Shown here in pieces: positions 50,457 through 59,080 of a stretch of 64,000 nucleotides of DNA (the first letter of the stretch is position 1; each line of letters begins with the position of its first letter). The position numbers and the translations under genes are program-made. The DNA is from Phycisphaeraceae bacterium. Lineage in GTDB: Bacteria; Planctomycetota; Phycisphaerae; Phycisphaerales; UBA1924. The stretch is taken from NCBI GenBank assembly GCA_019636555.1, contig JAHBXH010000001.1, positions 744,001 to 808,000 on the forward strand, written 5' to 3'. Under the pieces are notes generated by a model, which was not told where the DNA came from, searched no databases, and worked only from the letters and a program-made list of their open reading frames with translations.

Positions 50457-51517
50457 GGAGCGCCGATTCCTACAATGGGGGTCGGCTCGCCGGAAACCGC
50501 GCAGCCAACGAAAGGACCCACTTTTTGTCGGCGTTCCCCCACAAACACTCTGATCCCACCGACGCCGTGAGCGAAGTGCGTTCGGAACTCATCGAGGCGA
50601 TCCGCGGTGATGGGGATGTTTCGGGCGTTGCGCCGGGGTCGGTGGAGGGTTCGAACGCGCCGCTTCCCGGGCTCTTTCATGCCCCTCGCGTCTGCGTCGC
50701 GCTGCCGCTGTACAACGCCGCGCCGGACGCCGTTCGCGTCCTCGACGAACTCATCGAGTTCGCCCACAAGGTCCAAACCTGGGAGTTTCTGTTTGTCGAT
50801 GATGGATCGACGGACGGAACAGCCTCGCTCCTGCGCAAGCGTCTCGCGGCGATCGACATCGTCGAACCGGAGGTCGCTCGCCGATTCGGCGTCCTGAGCT
50901 ATGCGCCCAACGCGGGCAAAGGCCACGCCGTCCGGGTCGCGGCACTCGAGAACGACGCCGAGTATTTTCTGTTCACCGACGGAGACCTGGCCTATTCGCC
51001 CGACCATCTGCTCCGATTGTTCGAACGCCTCCAATCGGCCGATGTTGTGATCGGATCGCGCCTCGAGCACGACGAGGGGTACGGCGCCCGCCCGCTCCGC
51101 AACATCATGGGCCGGGTCTTCAATTATCTCGCGGGACTGGTGCTGAGCATCCGCTACCGCGATACGCAAGCCGGGCTAAAGGGCTTTCGCTCGCGTCCGG
51201 CGCACGATATTTTTTCGCGGATCCGGATCCCCGATTTTTCGTTCGATGTCGAAGTACTGTACGTTGCGCGCAAGCTGGGATACACGATCGCCGAGATCCC
51301 GGCGCGTGTCGACGCCGAACACAAGCGAACGTCGTCGACGGTGAATCTCCTGCGTGATCCGATCCGCATGTTCTGGAGCCTCTGTCGCATCCGGCTCAAC
51401 AAAATAATGGGCCTCTATCGCCTGCACGAGCGAGACATGGGCGATGTCGGCTCGCGAGCGGATTCGACGGTGCGCAAAGCCGGAGCGCGAGGCGGTCTGC
51501 ACAGGCGCGGCGCGTGA
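50453..51517 (+). CDS. Family-2 glycosyltransferase, dolichyl/undecaprenyl-phosphate type
   Basis: A 354-residue enzyme of the DPG/DPM-synthase-like GT2 group, expected to move a sugar onto polyprenyl phosphate. Motifs: ALPLYNAAPDAVRVLDEL, FLFVDDGSTDGTASLL, APNAGKGHAVRVAAL, LFTDGDLAYSPDHLL (the metal-binding DGD), GSRLEHDEGYGARPLRNIMG and DTQAGLKGFR. The first 80 residues are unusual and polar. The start may be GTG 50453, which overlaps the previous stop, or TTG 50525, which has GAAAGGA upstream and a TACAAT hexamer at 50474. The polysaccharide deacetylase gene overlaps its stop. Confidence 0.87.
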   Translation: MRSADSYNGGRLAGNRAANERTHFLSAFPHKHSDPTDAVSEVRSELIEAIRGDGDVSGVAPGSVEGSNAPLPGLFHAPRVCVALPLYNAAPDAVRVLDELIEFAHKVQTWEFLFVDDGSTDGTASLLRKRLAAIDIVEPEVARRFGVLSYAPNAGKGHAVRVAALENDAEYFLFTDGDLAYSPDHLLRLFERLQSADVVIGSRLEHDEGYGARPLRNIMGRVFNYLAGLVLSIRYRDTQAGLKGFRSRPAHDIFSRIRIPDFSFDVEVLYVARKLGYTIAEIPARVDAEHKRTSSTVNLLRDPIRMFWSLCRIRLNKIMGLYRLHERDMGDVGSRADSTVRKAGARGGLHRRGA

Positions 51518-52317
51518 GCATGCGAGCCGAGGAGTCGCGCCGCCCCGTCGTGCTTCTCAGTTTCGATGCCGAGGAGTTTGACATCCCGCTCGAATACGGG
51601 CATTCCATTTCGGAGACTGAGCAGTTCCGCATCGGCGCCGACGGATTCGAGCGCACGTTGCTGCTGCTCTCGGAAATCGGCGTTCGGGCCACGTTTTTCA
51701 CGACCGCGGCATTGGCGATCCGGCGCCCGGATTTGGTCCGCTGGGCCGTCGCCCAAGGCCATGAAATCGCCAGTCATTCGTTCTTTCACTCGCGCTTCGA
51801 GGAAAGGCACTTGCGGGAGAGTCGTGAAGTCCTGGAATCCGTGAGCGGCAGCGAGGTGGTGGGTTTCCGCATGCCGCGCATGTCTCCGGTGTCGCAGTCG
51901 CTTGTCCGCGATGCGGGTTATGTGTACGACTCTTCGATGAATCCCATCTGGCTTCCGGGAAGGTACAACCGCTTCTTTGAGAAACGCCGAGTACACAATG
52001 TGAATGGGCTGGTTCGCATCCCTTTGAGCGCCACCCCGCTGGTCCGTTGGCCCCTCTTCTGGCTCGCGTTCAAGAATCAGCCGCGATGGCTGACTCGGCT
52101 GTCCACACGGATCGTGTTGAAGTCTGACGGGTACGCCGCGCTCTACTTCCATCCGTGGGAGCTGATGGACAATGCCGGATTCGGTTTACCAGGCGTGATT
52201 CGCCGGTGCAGCGGCGTCGCAATGACGGACGCCCTCCGCGAATTTCTGGGCTGGATCGGGCGCCACGCTGACTTTGTGCGATACTGCGACTTTGCTCGCC
52301 AATTCGGCCGAATCTAG
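51514..52317 (+). CDS. Polysaccharide deacetylase (NodB-type)
   Basis: A 267-residue carbohydrate esterase 4-like protein. The NodB fold begins VVLLSFDAEEFDIPLEYG (catalytic Asp pair) and has GVRATFFTTAALA, then GHEIASHSFFHSRF with the two metal-binding His, then VVGFRMPRMSP, and YAALYFHPWELMD near the end. This variant, with SFDAEEFD, is the one found in glycan and lipopolysaccharide biosynthesis loci rather than secreted chitin deacetylases; no signal peptide is present. GTG 51514 overlaps the previous stop. Likely removes acetyl or formyl groups from a lipid-linked sugar made by the neighbouring GT2. Confidence 0.87.
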   Translation: MSMRAEESRRPVVLLSFDAEEFDIPLEYGHSISETEQFRIGADGFERTLLLLSEIGVRATFFTTAALAIRRPDLVRWAVAQGHEIASHSFFHSRFEERHLRESREVLESVSGSEVVGFRMPRMSPVSQSLVRDAGYVYDSSMNPIWLPGRYNRFFEKRRVHNVNGLVRIPLSATPLVRWPLFWLAFKNQPRWLTRLSTRIVLKSDGYAALYFHPWELMDNAGFGLPGVIRRCSGVAMTDALREFLGWIGRHADFVRYCDFARQFGRI

Positions 52318-52702
52318 AAGTCTGCGGGTCCGGTTGCTGGGCGCCCCAACTCTCATGATTGTCAAACGGGAGATCGAATCAGTTCCGTATGGCATCGCCT
52401 GTGTTGGCTTCGGCTTCTGCGACGCTTTTGCAGCAACCGATGGCATCGTTCCATCAGGCGCAGCCTGCTGCGTTGGCTGCGAATTGTCGGTGCGATTGCC
52501 TTGAGCTCCCCGCACGCGATTGTGCCGCGCGGCAGCGCCTATGAATTGTGGGCGGTGGGAAGAGAGGACCTGATCATCCGCCCGTCGCTCACCTACCTCC
52601 TATTCCTGTGTGTATTGGCTCTCGTGAAGTGATTCTCCCGAAAGCCTCGCGAGCGAGCAGGAGATTGTTTCAACGTAGCCCCAGCTCGCCGGGTTTTCGT
52701 CG
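52318..52702. other. Region holding a gene remnant
   Basis: Contains the GT87-like remnant described at 52441-52632 and then 70 bases before the intact gene at 52703. No promoter was recognised. Confidence 0.5.
52441..52632 (+). pseudogene. C-terminal remnant of a GT87-like membrane glycosyltransferase
   Basis: One frame, without a start codon, reads SLLRWLRIVGAIALSSPHAI, then VPRGSAYELWAVGREDLIIR, then PSLTYLLFLCVLALVK and a stop at 52630-52632. It aligns with the end of the intact protein encoded from 52703, where MPRSGAYAEVAQGSKDLLVR is followed by PIISMILYAWLAWLAL: same PR, AY, G, DL and RP positions and the same final helix. So it is probably the 3' end of a former tandem copy whose 5' part is lost or decayed. 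Confidence 0.65.
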
Positions 52703-54007
52703 ATGCCGATGACCTCAAATCCAACCCCGGAGACTCTCGTCGATCCGGCCGATGCGCCCACCGGATCGTTCTCATTGGGCCGGTTCCTCGCGAACGCGGC
52801 TTGGGCATTGTGGGGTGTCTTGGCGATTGTGGCCTCAATCCGCACAGGAATGCACCCAGAGAAGAACTCCGTTTCCGCCTGCTACCGCGTCGCGTGCGAA
52901 TGCTGGTGGAGCGGTCGCGACATGTACGAAAACGTCTACGAAGACAAATTCAACGATCTTTTTAACGGCTTTGTTTATCTTCCCCACGCGGCGATTCTCT
53001 ACTCGCCGTTCGAAGCGCTCCCACTCTGGTTTGGGGAAACGCTCTATCGTCTGGTCATTGTTTCGATGATGGCGTGGGCGATATGGCGAATCACCCGACT
53101 CGCCAGCGGTCGGCCTTGGAACGAGTACTTCTTCGCCGCAAGCGCGATCACGATCGGCGTGGGTGCCGGCAATGCGATCAACGGGCAATACAACCTTCCG
53201 ATGGCGGCGTCGATCATTCTCGCGGCGTGTGCCCTGATCGAAAAGCGCTGGTGGTGGGGGGCGATCTGGCTTGTGATCTCCATCATGCTGAAGCCGCTGG
53301 CGCTCGCGCCGGCGCTCCTGGCACTTGCCCTCTATCCCGCGCTCTGGTGGCGATTCCCCATCGTCGCGCTCGTCGCGTTCGCGTTGCCGTTTGTCGCGAC
53401 CGCGCACGGTCCCGCATACGCATGGGGGGAATACGAGATGTTCTGGACCAAGGTTGTCCGCGCGGCGCAGCCGCTGCCGCGTCGGTTCGCGGAATTCTCG
53501 ACAGTGTTCTGGTGGTTCTGGCTCGATCTTTCCGACTTTCAACGCCAGGTTTGTCGCGTGATCGCCGCGATCGCGACGCTCGCGCTCGGCTTTGCCGCGC
53601 TGCGCCGCCGTGGCCCAGTGAAGGGTGGACTGATTCTCTGGGCGCTCGGCGCTTCGTACATCGTTGTTTTCAATCCCCGCACCGAAGGCTTGACCTACGT
53701 CGTGATCGCGCCGGCGATCGCACTCTTCGGCGCGATCGAGTGTTTTGCAGATCGCGCGCTCAAGTGGCGGCGCTGCGTAGGCCTTGCGCTGCTCGCTATG
53801 GGCGTGCTCATGATCTTCGTGCACGAATTGATGCCGCGCTCCGGAGCCTACGCAGAGGTCGCGCAGGGCAGCAAGGACCTCCTGGTCCGACCGATTATTT
53901 CGATGATTCTCTACGCGTGGCTGGCGTGGCTCGCGCTCTTCGATGCCCGCGGACCATCTCTCGCACCGGCGCGCGAGCTCACTCCAGCCGCTCGATCTTT
54001 TCCTTGA
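52703..54007 (+). CDS. GT87-like polyprenyl-phosphate-sugar mannosyltransferase (membrane)
   Basis: A 434-residue polytopic protein with 10-11 helices. The GT87/DUF2029 character shows in the first periplasmic loop (CECWWSGRDMYENVYED, with the usual acidic residues, followed by FVYLPHAAILYSPFEALPL), in GAGNAINGQYNLPMAASIILA and in NPRTEGLTYVVIAPAIALFG. Such enzymes add sugars from lipid-linked donors on the outer face of the membrane. The start is ATG 52703; ATG 52709 is close behind. It ends 29 bases inside the 3' end of the convergent secreted-protein gene. A decayed homologue lies just upstream. Confidence 0.8.
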   Translation: MPMTSNPTPETLVDPADAPTGSFSLGRFLANAAWALWGVLAIVASIRTGMHPEKNSVSACYRVACECWWSGRDMYENVYEDKFNDLFNGFVYLPHAAILYSPFEALPLWFGETLYRLVIVSMMAWAIWRITRLASGRPWNEYFFAASAITIGVGAGNAINGQYNLPMAASIILAACALIEKRWWWGAIWLVISIMLKPLALAPALLALALYPALWWRFPIVALVAFALPFVATAHGPAYAWGEYEMFWTKVVRAAQPLPRRFAEFSTVFWWFWLDLSDFQRQVCRVIAAIATLALGFAALRRRGPVKGGLILWALGASYIVVFNPRTEGLTYVVIAPAIALFGAIECFADRALKWRRCVGLALLAMGVLMIFVHELMPRSGAYAEVAQGSKDLLVRPIISMILYAWLAWLALFDARGPSLAPARELTPAARSFP

Positions 54008-54932
54008 CCGTGCTCGTCACCGTCGCGGGCGAGCCCTGCCAGTTGTAGTCGGCGCTGTACGTGTGCGTGATCTCGCCTTCACGAATTTTGGCAGATGCAG
54101 TATTGACCTTGTACTTGCCTTCGTACGTGCTTTCTTTGAAGATCTGCGAGCGTTGCCCCGAGTCGGGAGCCGCAAGACCTTTTCCATCGATGCCGATGTT
54201 CATCGTGATCCCGTCGTTGTCCAGCAAGGTGAACTCGCGCTCGGTGATGATCGGATATCCGGAATTGATCTGAACCGGTACGGTGTCCTTCCACTTCTGG
54301 CCGACCGTCGCCGAGTCGGCCCGCCAGCCAAAGAGAACTCCGAACCGGGCCGGGAAAGCGTTGTCACCGAAGGTGTTGTCGAGCAGATTGGCGCCGTCCG
54401 CATACCACGCTCGCAGACGCGGGTGCTCTTTGCGGTAGAACGACATGGTCTCTCCCGAGATCGCAAACTCGAGCGGCTTCATCAGCAGGATGCGCGCCGG
54501 ACTGGAGAAAACCGACTCGGCCGTTTTTGGGTCGGCGCTGTCATACCGCTCGACGCCGCCCATCGTCGGCGCTTCGATCACCACCCGATCCATTTTTGCC
54601 GAGCAGCGATAGACACGATCAGGGAAGACCTCTTCGATTTTGAGCGTGAACGTCAACTCGCAATGGCTTGTGCTGCGCTTCTGATTCTTGCCGATCCGCT
54701 CGCCCTCGCGGACGTCGACGTTGTCGGTCGTCCAGCGGATCTTCATCGTGTCACCCGCCTTGTACACGGGTCGCAAATCGACCGATTCCTTGGATGGCGC
54801 GGCATCGGTCGCGGGGGAAGTGTTCGTGGACGGCGCGGAAGATTTCTCGGTCACCGGCTCCGGTGCGCTCTCGGGTAATTCGGTCGGTTCGGCCGCAACA
54901 AGCGCGACAAGCAGAGGAATCCAGTAAGGCAT
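53979..54932 (-). CDS. Secreted protein of unknown function
   Basis: A 317-residue protein with a short signal peptide (MPYWIPLLVALVAA) and an Ala/Pro/Ser/Thr linker to about 55. The mature domain (about 60-317) is beta-rich: AGDTMKIRWTTDNVDV, CELTFTLKIEEVFPDRVYRC, DRVVIEAPTMGG, WKDTVPVQINSGYPIITE and so on, with Cys pair near 88 and 103. It resembles the planctomycete DUF6263-type secreted proteins, but I am not certain. ATG 54932 follows CGGAGCG. The 3' end overlaps the convergent glycosyltransferase gene by 29 bases. Confidence 0.72.
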   Translation of the reverse strand: MPYWIPLLVALVAAEPTELPESAPEPVTEKSSAPSTNTSPATDAAPSKESVDLRPVYKAGDTMKIRWTTDNVDVREGERIGKNQKRSTSHCELTFTLKIEEVFPDRVYRCSAKMDRVVIEAPTMGGVERYDSADPKTAESVFSSPARILLMKPLEFAISGETMSFYRKEHPRLRAWYADGANLLDNTFGDNAFPARFGVLFGWRADSATVGQKWKDTVPVQINSGYPIITEREFTLLDNDGITMNIGIDGKGLAAPDSGQRSQIFKESTYEGKYKVNTASAKIREGEITHTYSADYNWQGSPATVTSTVKEKIERLE

Positions 54933-55194
54933 TGCAATCGCTCCGGGTTTCTTTCTATCTCGGCTGGAGTGAATTTGTATGGGCCGAAGGCGGGTCAAAA
55001 AGGGCGCTGGAACTATTTGAGCGGGCGGAACCTGCGCAAGGATCGCGCATTTTTGCTGAAGTTGGGTCAATGGGGCCGATACCTCTCCGACGCGGCCGAA
55101 CAGGCCGGCAGAATCCAGACGGCCCAAATGCCCCGACGGTTCGGGGAAAGGCGGGCCGGCATGACTCGGAAACCGGGACGGCGGAGCACGACCC

Positions 55195-55656
55195 ATGGCA
55201 GACGAAGGTCAAATCACGATTATCGGCAAGGACGCCAAGATCAAGGGCGAGCTCTCGTTCGAGAACTCGGCCAAAATCCTGGGCGGATTTGAGGGCAAGA
55301 TTTCGGCGAAGGGCGAAGTGATCATCGGCGAATCCGCCAACTGCCGCGCGACGGTGGAAGCGGGCACGGTGGTGGTCGATGGCCCGATCGAGGGCGACAT
55401 CATCGCGCGTGACCGCATTCAACTGACCCCGAAGGCCAAGGTAAAGGGCGACATCATCGCCGCAAGCCTGAGCGTGGGAGAGGGCGCCAGCTTTGTCGGT
55501 CATTGCAAAGTCGGCCCCGATGCGGTCCGCCTTTCCGAAGAGCCGAGCACCGAACTCGAGATCAAGTCCGCGCGGGCCGCTCGCGCCGCTGCCGCGAATG
55601 GCACGGCAAATGCGAATAACGGCGCGTCGTGGCTTGCCGGGACGCGTGCGGAGTAG
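55195..55656 (+). CDS. Bactofilin
   Basis: A 153-residue cytoskeletal protein that polymerises into filaments and positions cell-wall or polar proteins. The central right-handed beta helix (about residues 8-115) shows the regular repeats: ITIIGKDAKIKGELSFEN, KILGGFEGKISAKGEVIIGE, VVVDGPIEGDIIARDRIQLTP and KVKGDIIAASLSVGEGASF. Termini are short and polar, as usual. ATG 55195 follows GGCGGAGC. The gene at 55793 encodes a second protein with the same repeat style, so the two may form mixed filaments. Confidence 0.9.
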   Translation: MADEGQITIIGKDAKIKGELSFENSAKILGGFEGKISAKGEVIIGESANCRATVEAGTVVVDGPIEGDIIARDRIQLTPKAKVKGDIIAASLSVGEGASFVGHCKVGPDAVRLSEEPSTELEIKSARAARAAAANGTANANNGASWLAGTRAE

Positions 55657-55792
55657 CACCGGACGGTAACGCACCCGGAGATGGAATCTTCGGGTCGCAC
55701 GACAACCAGCGGCGGGCGCGGCGGAGACCGTGCGTCGGCCCACCATGCGGCGTTCTCGCGGAGCGAGATCGGCGTGAGAGGTGTCGTGCAGC

Positions 55793-56344
55793 ATGATCGG
55801 CAATCGAGGAGATGCTGGAGCGATCGCGACCGGACCGACGCGTGCTGTTCAGTGCATCCACTGCCGCGTGCAGATGCACGTGCCGCAGAAGGCCGAAACG
55901 GCGACGTGCCCGGCATGCTACAAGCGCCAGACTGTGCGCGATGTTGTCGTTGAGAGTGATCGCACGGGCGGACGCGTCGAGACTACGGGGATTCTTTTCA
56001 TCAAGCGCAAAGGCCGGGTGTGGGCGCCGGGCGTTCGCGCGGGAGATGCCGTCGAAGTGCTCGGCGAACTGAAAGCCGACGTTGTCACACACGGGCACGT
56101 CGTGATCGGCGAGACAGCGCGCTGGCGTGGAGACTGCAAGGCGAAGATTCTGATCGTTGAAGACGGCGCGCGCATCGATGGCGGCTTTTTCTGTATCGAC
56201 CCGCTCGGCGAATTGCAGGATCATGAGCCCGAAGCGGAATCGCGGCCCGTCGAAGAAGAAGTGAAGAGCGCAATCGAGCCAAAATCGGAGGAATCTATTC
56301 CCCCGCTCGGCGATCCGCCCACGTGGGCGGGCGCCGCGATCTGA
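55793..56344 (+). CDS. Bactofilin-like protein with N-terminal zinc ribbon
   Basis: A 183-residue protein. A zinc ribbon (Cys21, Cys24, Cys39, Cys42: CIHCRVQMHVPQKAETATC and CPACYKRQ) precedes a bactofilin-type beta-helix segment (about 68-145: GVRAGDAVEVLGELKADVVT, HVVIGETARWRGDCKAKILI, VEDGARIDGGFFCIDPLG). An acidic, disordered tail of 40 residues ends it. It lies 136 bases after the bactofilin gene on the same strand. The zinc ribbon could anchor the filament to another protein or nucleic acid; that is inference. Start ATG 55793, with a GTG four codons earlier also possible. Confidence 0.75.
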   Translation: MIGNRGDAGAIATGPTRAVQCIHCRVQMHVPQKAETATCPACYKRQTVRDVVVESDRTGGRVETTGILFIKRKGRVWAPGVRAGDAVEVLGELKADVVTHGHVVIGETARWRGDCKAKILIVEDGARIDGGFFCIDPLGELQDHEPEAESRPVEEEVKSAIEPKSEESIPPLGDPPTWAGAAI

Positions 56345-56380
56345 TCAATCGGCTTCAAGAACTCGCTACGGACGACGACG

Positions 56381-56386
56381 TAGGCT
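56381..56386 (+). promoter_or_regulatory. -10-like element for a leaderless methyltransferase mRNA
   Basis: TAGGCT, then GAGTC, then ATG 56392. Confidence 0.4.
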
Positions 56387-56391
56387 GAGTC

Positions 56392-57234
56392 ATGGCGAAG
56401 CTCGATTCCGAAGGCGAGTATGTTCACGGCACGCACCGATCCGAGCAGGATCGGCTCGCGCTGATGAACCGGATTCTCAACGCGCGAACGCTCGCGGAAG
56501 TTCGAGTACAACCGGGCGATCGGATTCTCGATGTCGGTTCGGGCCTGGGGCAGATGTCGATCGCGATGGCGGAGGCAGGCGGGGCCGGCTCGCGCGTGCT
56601 CGGAATCGAGCGGAGCGACGAGCAGATTGCAAAGGCGATTGAGAGCAGGAACGCCGCGGGACTGTCGCCGGCGCGAGTCGAGTTTCGTCAGGGCGATGCG
56701 CTGAAGCTCGCGCTCGGCGATGGCGAAAGAGGGCAATTCGATCTCGCGCTTACCCGATTCCTGCTCGAACACGTTCCGGATCCGCTCGCGGTGGTGCGGC
56801 AGATGGTGAGCGCGGTGCGCCCGGGCGGACGGATTGTTCTCGCCGATGACGATCACGAGATCCTTCGATTGCATCCCGAGCCGCCGAGCCTGCGCGCGGT
56901 TTGGAGCGGTTACATGCAGCTCTACACGAAACTGAGGAACGATCCGATCGTCGGACGGCGGCTCGTACAACTGCTTCATCAGGCGGGCGCATCCCCCCGC
57001 AGAAATTCGTGGGTCTGGTTCGGCGCGTGCAGCGGCGATCCGATCTTTGATGCGACCGTGACAAATCTGATCGGAGTACTGCGCGGCGCGGAACCTCGCA
57101 TGGTCGCGGAGGGGCTCATCGGCCCGGATGTTGTGCGTGGCTGCTGCGACGTGGAATTACGAGAATTCGCCGCGCAGCCGGATTCCGCGGTGTGGTTCGC
57201 GATGTCGCTGGCTGAAGGCACGCGTCCGGAGTGA
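56392..57234 (+). CDS. SAM-dependent class I methyltransferase
   Basis: A 280-residue soluble enzyme. Motif I is DRILDVGSGLGQMSIAMAEA (about 43-62), then VLGIERSDEQIAKA with the acidic ribose ligand, VEFRQGDALKLAL, and FDLALTRFLLEHVPDPLAVV, RQMVSAVRPGGRIVLADDDH. The N-terminus (EGEYVHGTHRSEQDRLALMN) is typical of the UbiE/Coq5-like or TylF-like small-molecule methyltransferases that begin with an ER(E)Q(E)RL-style helix. Substrate unknown. TAGGCT lies five bases before the ATG. It follows the bactofilin pair but has its own -10; its stop is four bases from that of the convergent TolC-like gene. Confidence 0.85.
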   Translation: MAKLDSEGEYVHGTHRSEQDRLALMNRILNARTLAEVRVQPGDRILDVGSGLGQMSIAMAEAGGAGSRVLGIERSDEQIAKAIESRNAAGLSPARVEFRQGDALKLALGDGERGQFDLALTRFLLEHVPDPLAVVRQMVSAVRPGGRIVLADDDHEILRLHPEPPSLRAVWSGYMQLYTKLRNDPIVGRRLVQLLHQAGASPRRNSWVWFGACSGDPIFDATVTNLIGVLRGAEPRMVAEGLIGPDVVRGCCDVELREFAAQPDSAVWFAMSLAEGTRPE

Positions 57235-57238
57235 GCAA

Positions 57239-59080
57239 TCAGGGGGCCTGTTTGGCGGCGTTTGCTGCTTCCTGCGAGTCTCCCATGACGGGCGGATCGC
57301 CCGCTCCGGGGGCGGTCTGCGTCGCCGACGTGAGGTTCATCCCCGGCAAGGGCTGAAACGTTCCGTCGGGCGCGACGCGCAGTTGATCGGATTCGAGGAG
57401 GTAGTTCAGGATCGAGTTGCGCAGATCGGTCTTGGCCTGGTCGCGCCGGTTCTCCGCGAGGAGCAGCGCGTTCTGGGAATCAACGACTTGCTTCGCATCG
57501 ACTTCGTCGATCTTGAGAAGCTGCTCCTCGAGCCGGCGCTTGTTGATCTGCACCTGTTGTTCCGCGAGCTTGAGCTGGAACGCGGCGAGATCGATGTTGC
57601 GCAGCGCGCTTCGTACGCTCACCACGACGTTGTCACGAGCCTGGTCCAGGCCGCGCTCTCGCTGCTGGAGGGCGATGGTGGCGGATCGCACGTTCAATCG
57701 CTCGATCTCGTTATCCAGTGGCAGCGAGAGCGTCGCACTTCCGGTGATCGTCGAGTCCTCCGGGCTGAAGTTGATTCCGCCGATGTCCTTGTTGGGATCG
57801 GTGATGATGAGCGCGGTGGCGCCGACATTCAGCGACGGAAGGGTTTCATTCTGCGCATTGGCGACGGCACGCCGCGCATCGTCGACGCGGTCGCGCGTAT
57901 TCTGAAGGTCCAAGCGGTATTCGAGCGCAGCGCGGGTCGCGGTGTCGAGGGTAGAGTCCGGCATCGGGATTTCGAGCGCCAGCGGCCGGATGATCACGCG
58001 CTCGGAAACCTCGAGCCCGAGTCGGACTTTGAATCGATCGAGCTGAAGGATGTACTGCTCTCGCAGGTTCGCGAGCGCCGCTTCGGCGTTGAGCACGTCG
58101 TTCGCGGCAATGTTGACCTCGAACGCGCGGATGCGCCCGGCGTCCACGCGCGCCTGCGTCGCCTGCTGGAACGTCCGCAGACTCTCGAGTGAGCGCATCT
58201 GGTTGGCGATTTGCGATTGAACCTGGACAAGCTGGAAGTAATCGCCGGCCACGCTTACCAGCAACTGACGCCGGAATCGCTCGAATGTTCTGGCGCGGTA
58301 GATGACATCGCGCTCGGCCTGGATCAGCGGTTCCCGGGCCACCATGCCGGCGCCTCTGAGCAGAGGAACGCTCGCGGCGAGCCGCACCGACGACGCCTGA
58401 ACGTACGAGCTCGAGACAGTTCCAACCAGCTGCTGACCGGCGTTGGCGACCCACGCGGCTTCGACCTGGCCGCCGTACGGCAGTTTCTTCTGCACTCGCA
58501 GCGTGTTGATCACGCTCAGCGCGCTCTGGGGCGTGCCGTCGTTCCACGTGTTGCTGCCCGCGAAGGTCGTGTCGTTGAAGAGGCGTGGTTCCCAGCGATG
58601 CTGCTCGGCGAGCAGAGAGATGACGGCGAGCAGGTAATCCTCTTCGGCGGTGAGGTACTCGCGCGAGCTCCTCTGCGCGATGCGCCACGACGAGGCAAGG
58701 TCGAGGTCCCGTGCGTCGCGCAGCCCGGCGCCTTCCGTGTTTGTCCCGTACGCCTCGTCCGCGTACTTGGTCAGACGCGCCGTGACGTCGCGGGCTTCCT
58801 GCTCAGGCGGGTACGTCAGATCGCCCGCAGTGGGGTTGTTGGTCTTTGGATCGGTCGCCAGCGAATGGTCGCGGATCTTCTGGTCGCTCGTCTGGGCCGC
58901 TTCTTTCCGATAGTCGTTTGCGGGTACGGCGTTGGATCGAAGCTCCGCAGAACGATTCTGAAGCATGGCGTCGATCCGCCGATCGATCGAATCCATGCCG
59001 GAGTTACAGCCGCCCGCAAGCGCACCGGCGACTCCGGCGATGCCCAACATAGTTCGTACGATTTGCGCCTTGGCGGACAT
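57239..59080 (-). CDS. TolC-family outer membrane lipoprotein
   Basis: A 613-residue outer-membrane efflux protein. The N-terminus (MSAKAQIVRTMLGIAG...LAGGC, Cys25) is a lipoprotein signal. About 110 polar residues precede the first repeat. The protein then shows the two OEP/TolC repeats, each a long coiled-coil hairpin with a beta strand: FQLVQVQSQIANQMRSLES, RVDAGRIRAFEVNIAANDVLN (the conserved GxxxxxEV..A..D position) and later LDNEIERLNVRSATIALQQRE with VEAKQVVDSQNALLLAENRR-like end. It ends in a disordered Pro/Ala/Gly tail. No inner-membrane pump or adaptor gene is adjacent, so the partner must be elsewhere. Confidence 0.85.
   Translation of the reverse strand: MSAKAQIVRTMLGIAGVAGALAGGCNSGMDSIDRRIDAMLQNRSAELRSNAVPANDYRKEAAQTSDQKIRDHSLATDPKTNNPTAGDLTYPPEQEARDVTARLTKYADEAYGTNTEGAGLRDARDLDLASSWRIAQRSSREYLTAEEDYLLAVISLLAEQHRWEPRLFNDTTFAGSNTWNDGTPQSALSVINTLRVQKKLPYGGQVEAAWVANAGQQLVGTVSSSYVQASSVRLAASVPLLRGAGMVAREPLIQAERDVIYRARTFERFRRQLLVSVAGDYFQLVQVQSQIANQMRSLESLRTFQQATQARVDAGRIRAFEVNIAANDVLNAEAALANLREQYILQLDRFKVRLGLEVSERVIIRPLALEIPMPDSTLDTATRAALEYRLDLQNTRDRVDDARRAVANAQNETLPSLNVGATALIITDPNKDIGGINFSPEDSTITGSATLSLPLDNEIERLNVRSATIALQQRERGLDQARDNVVVSVRSALRNIDLAAFQLKLAEQQVQINKRRLEEQLLKIDEVDAKQVVDSQNALLLAENRRDQAKTDLRNSILNYLLESDQLRVAPDGTFQPLPGMNLTSATQTAPGAGDPPVMGDSQEAANAAKQAP

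Noticed and set aside
52274..52504. Open frame of 76 codons overlapping the end of the deacetylase gene
   Set aside because: No ribosome site or domain; the adjacent frame instead shows homology to the downstream GT87-like protein and explains the region better.
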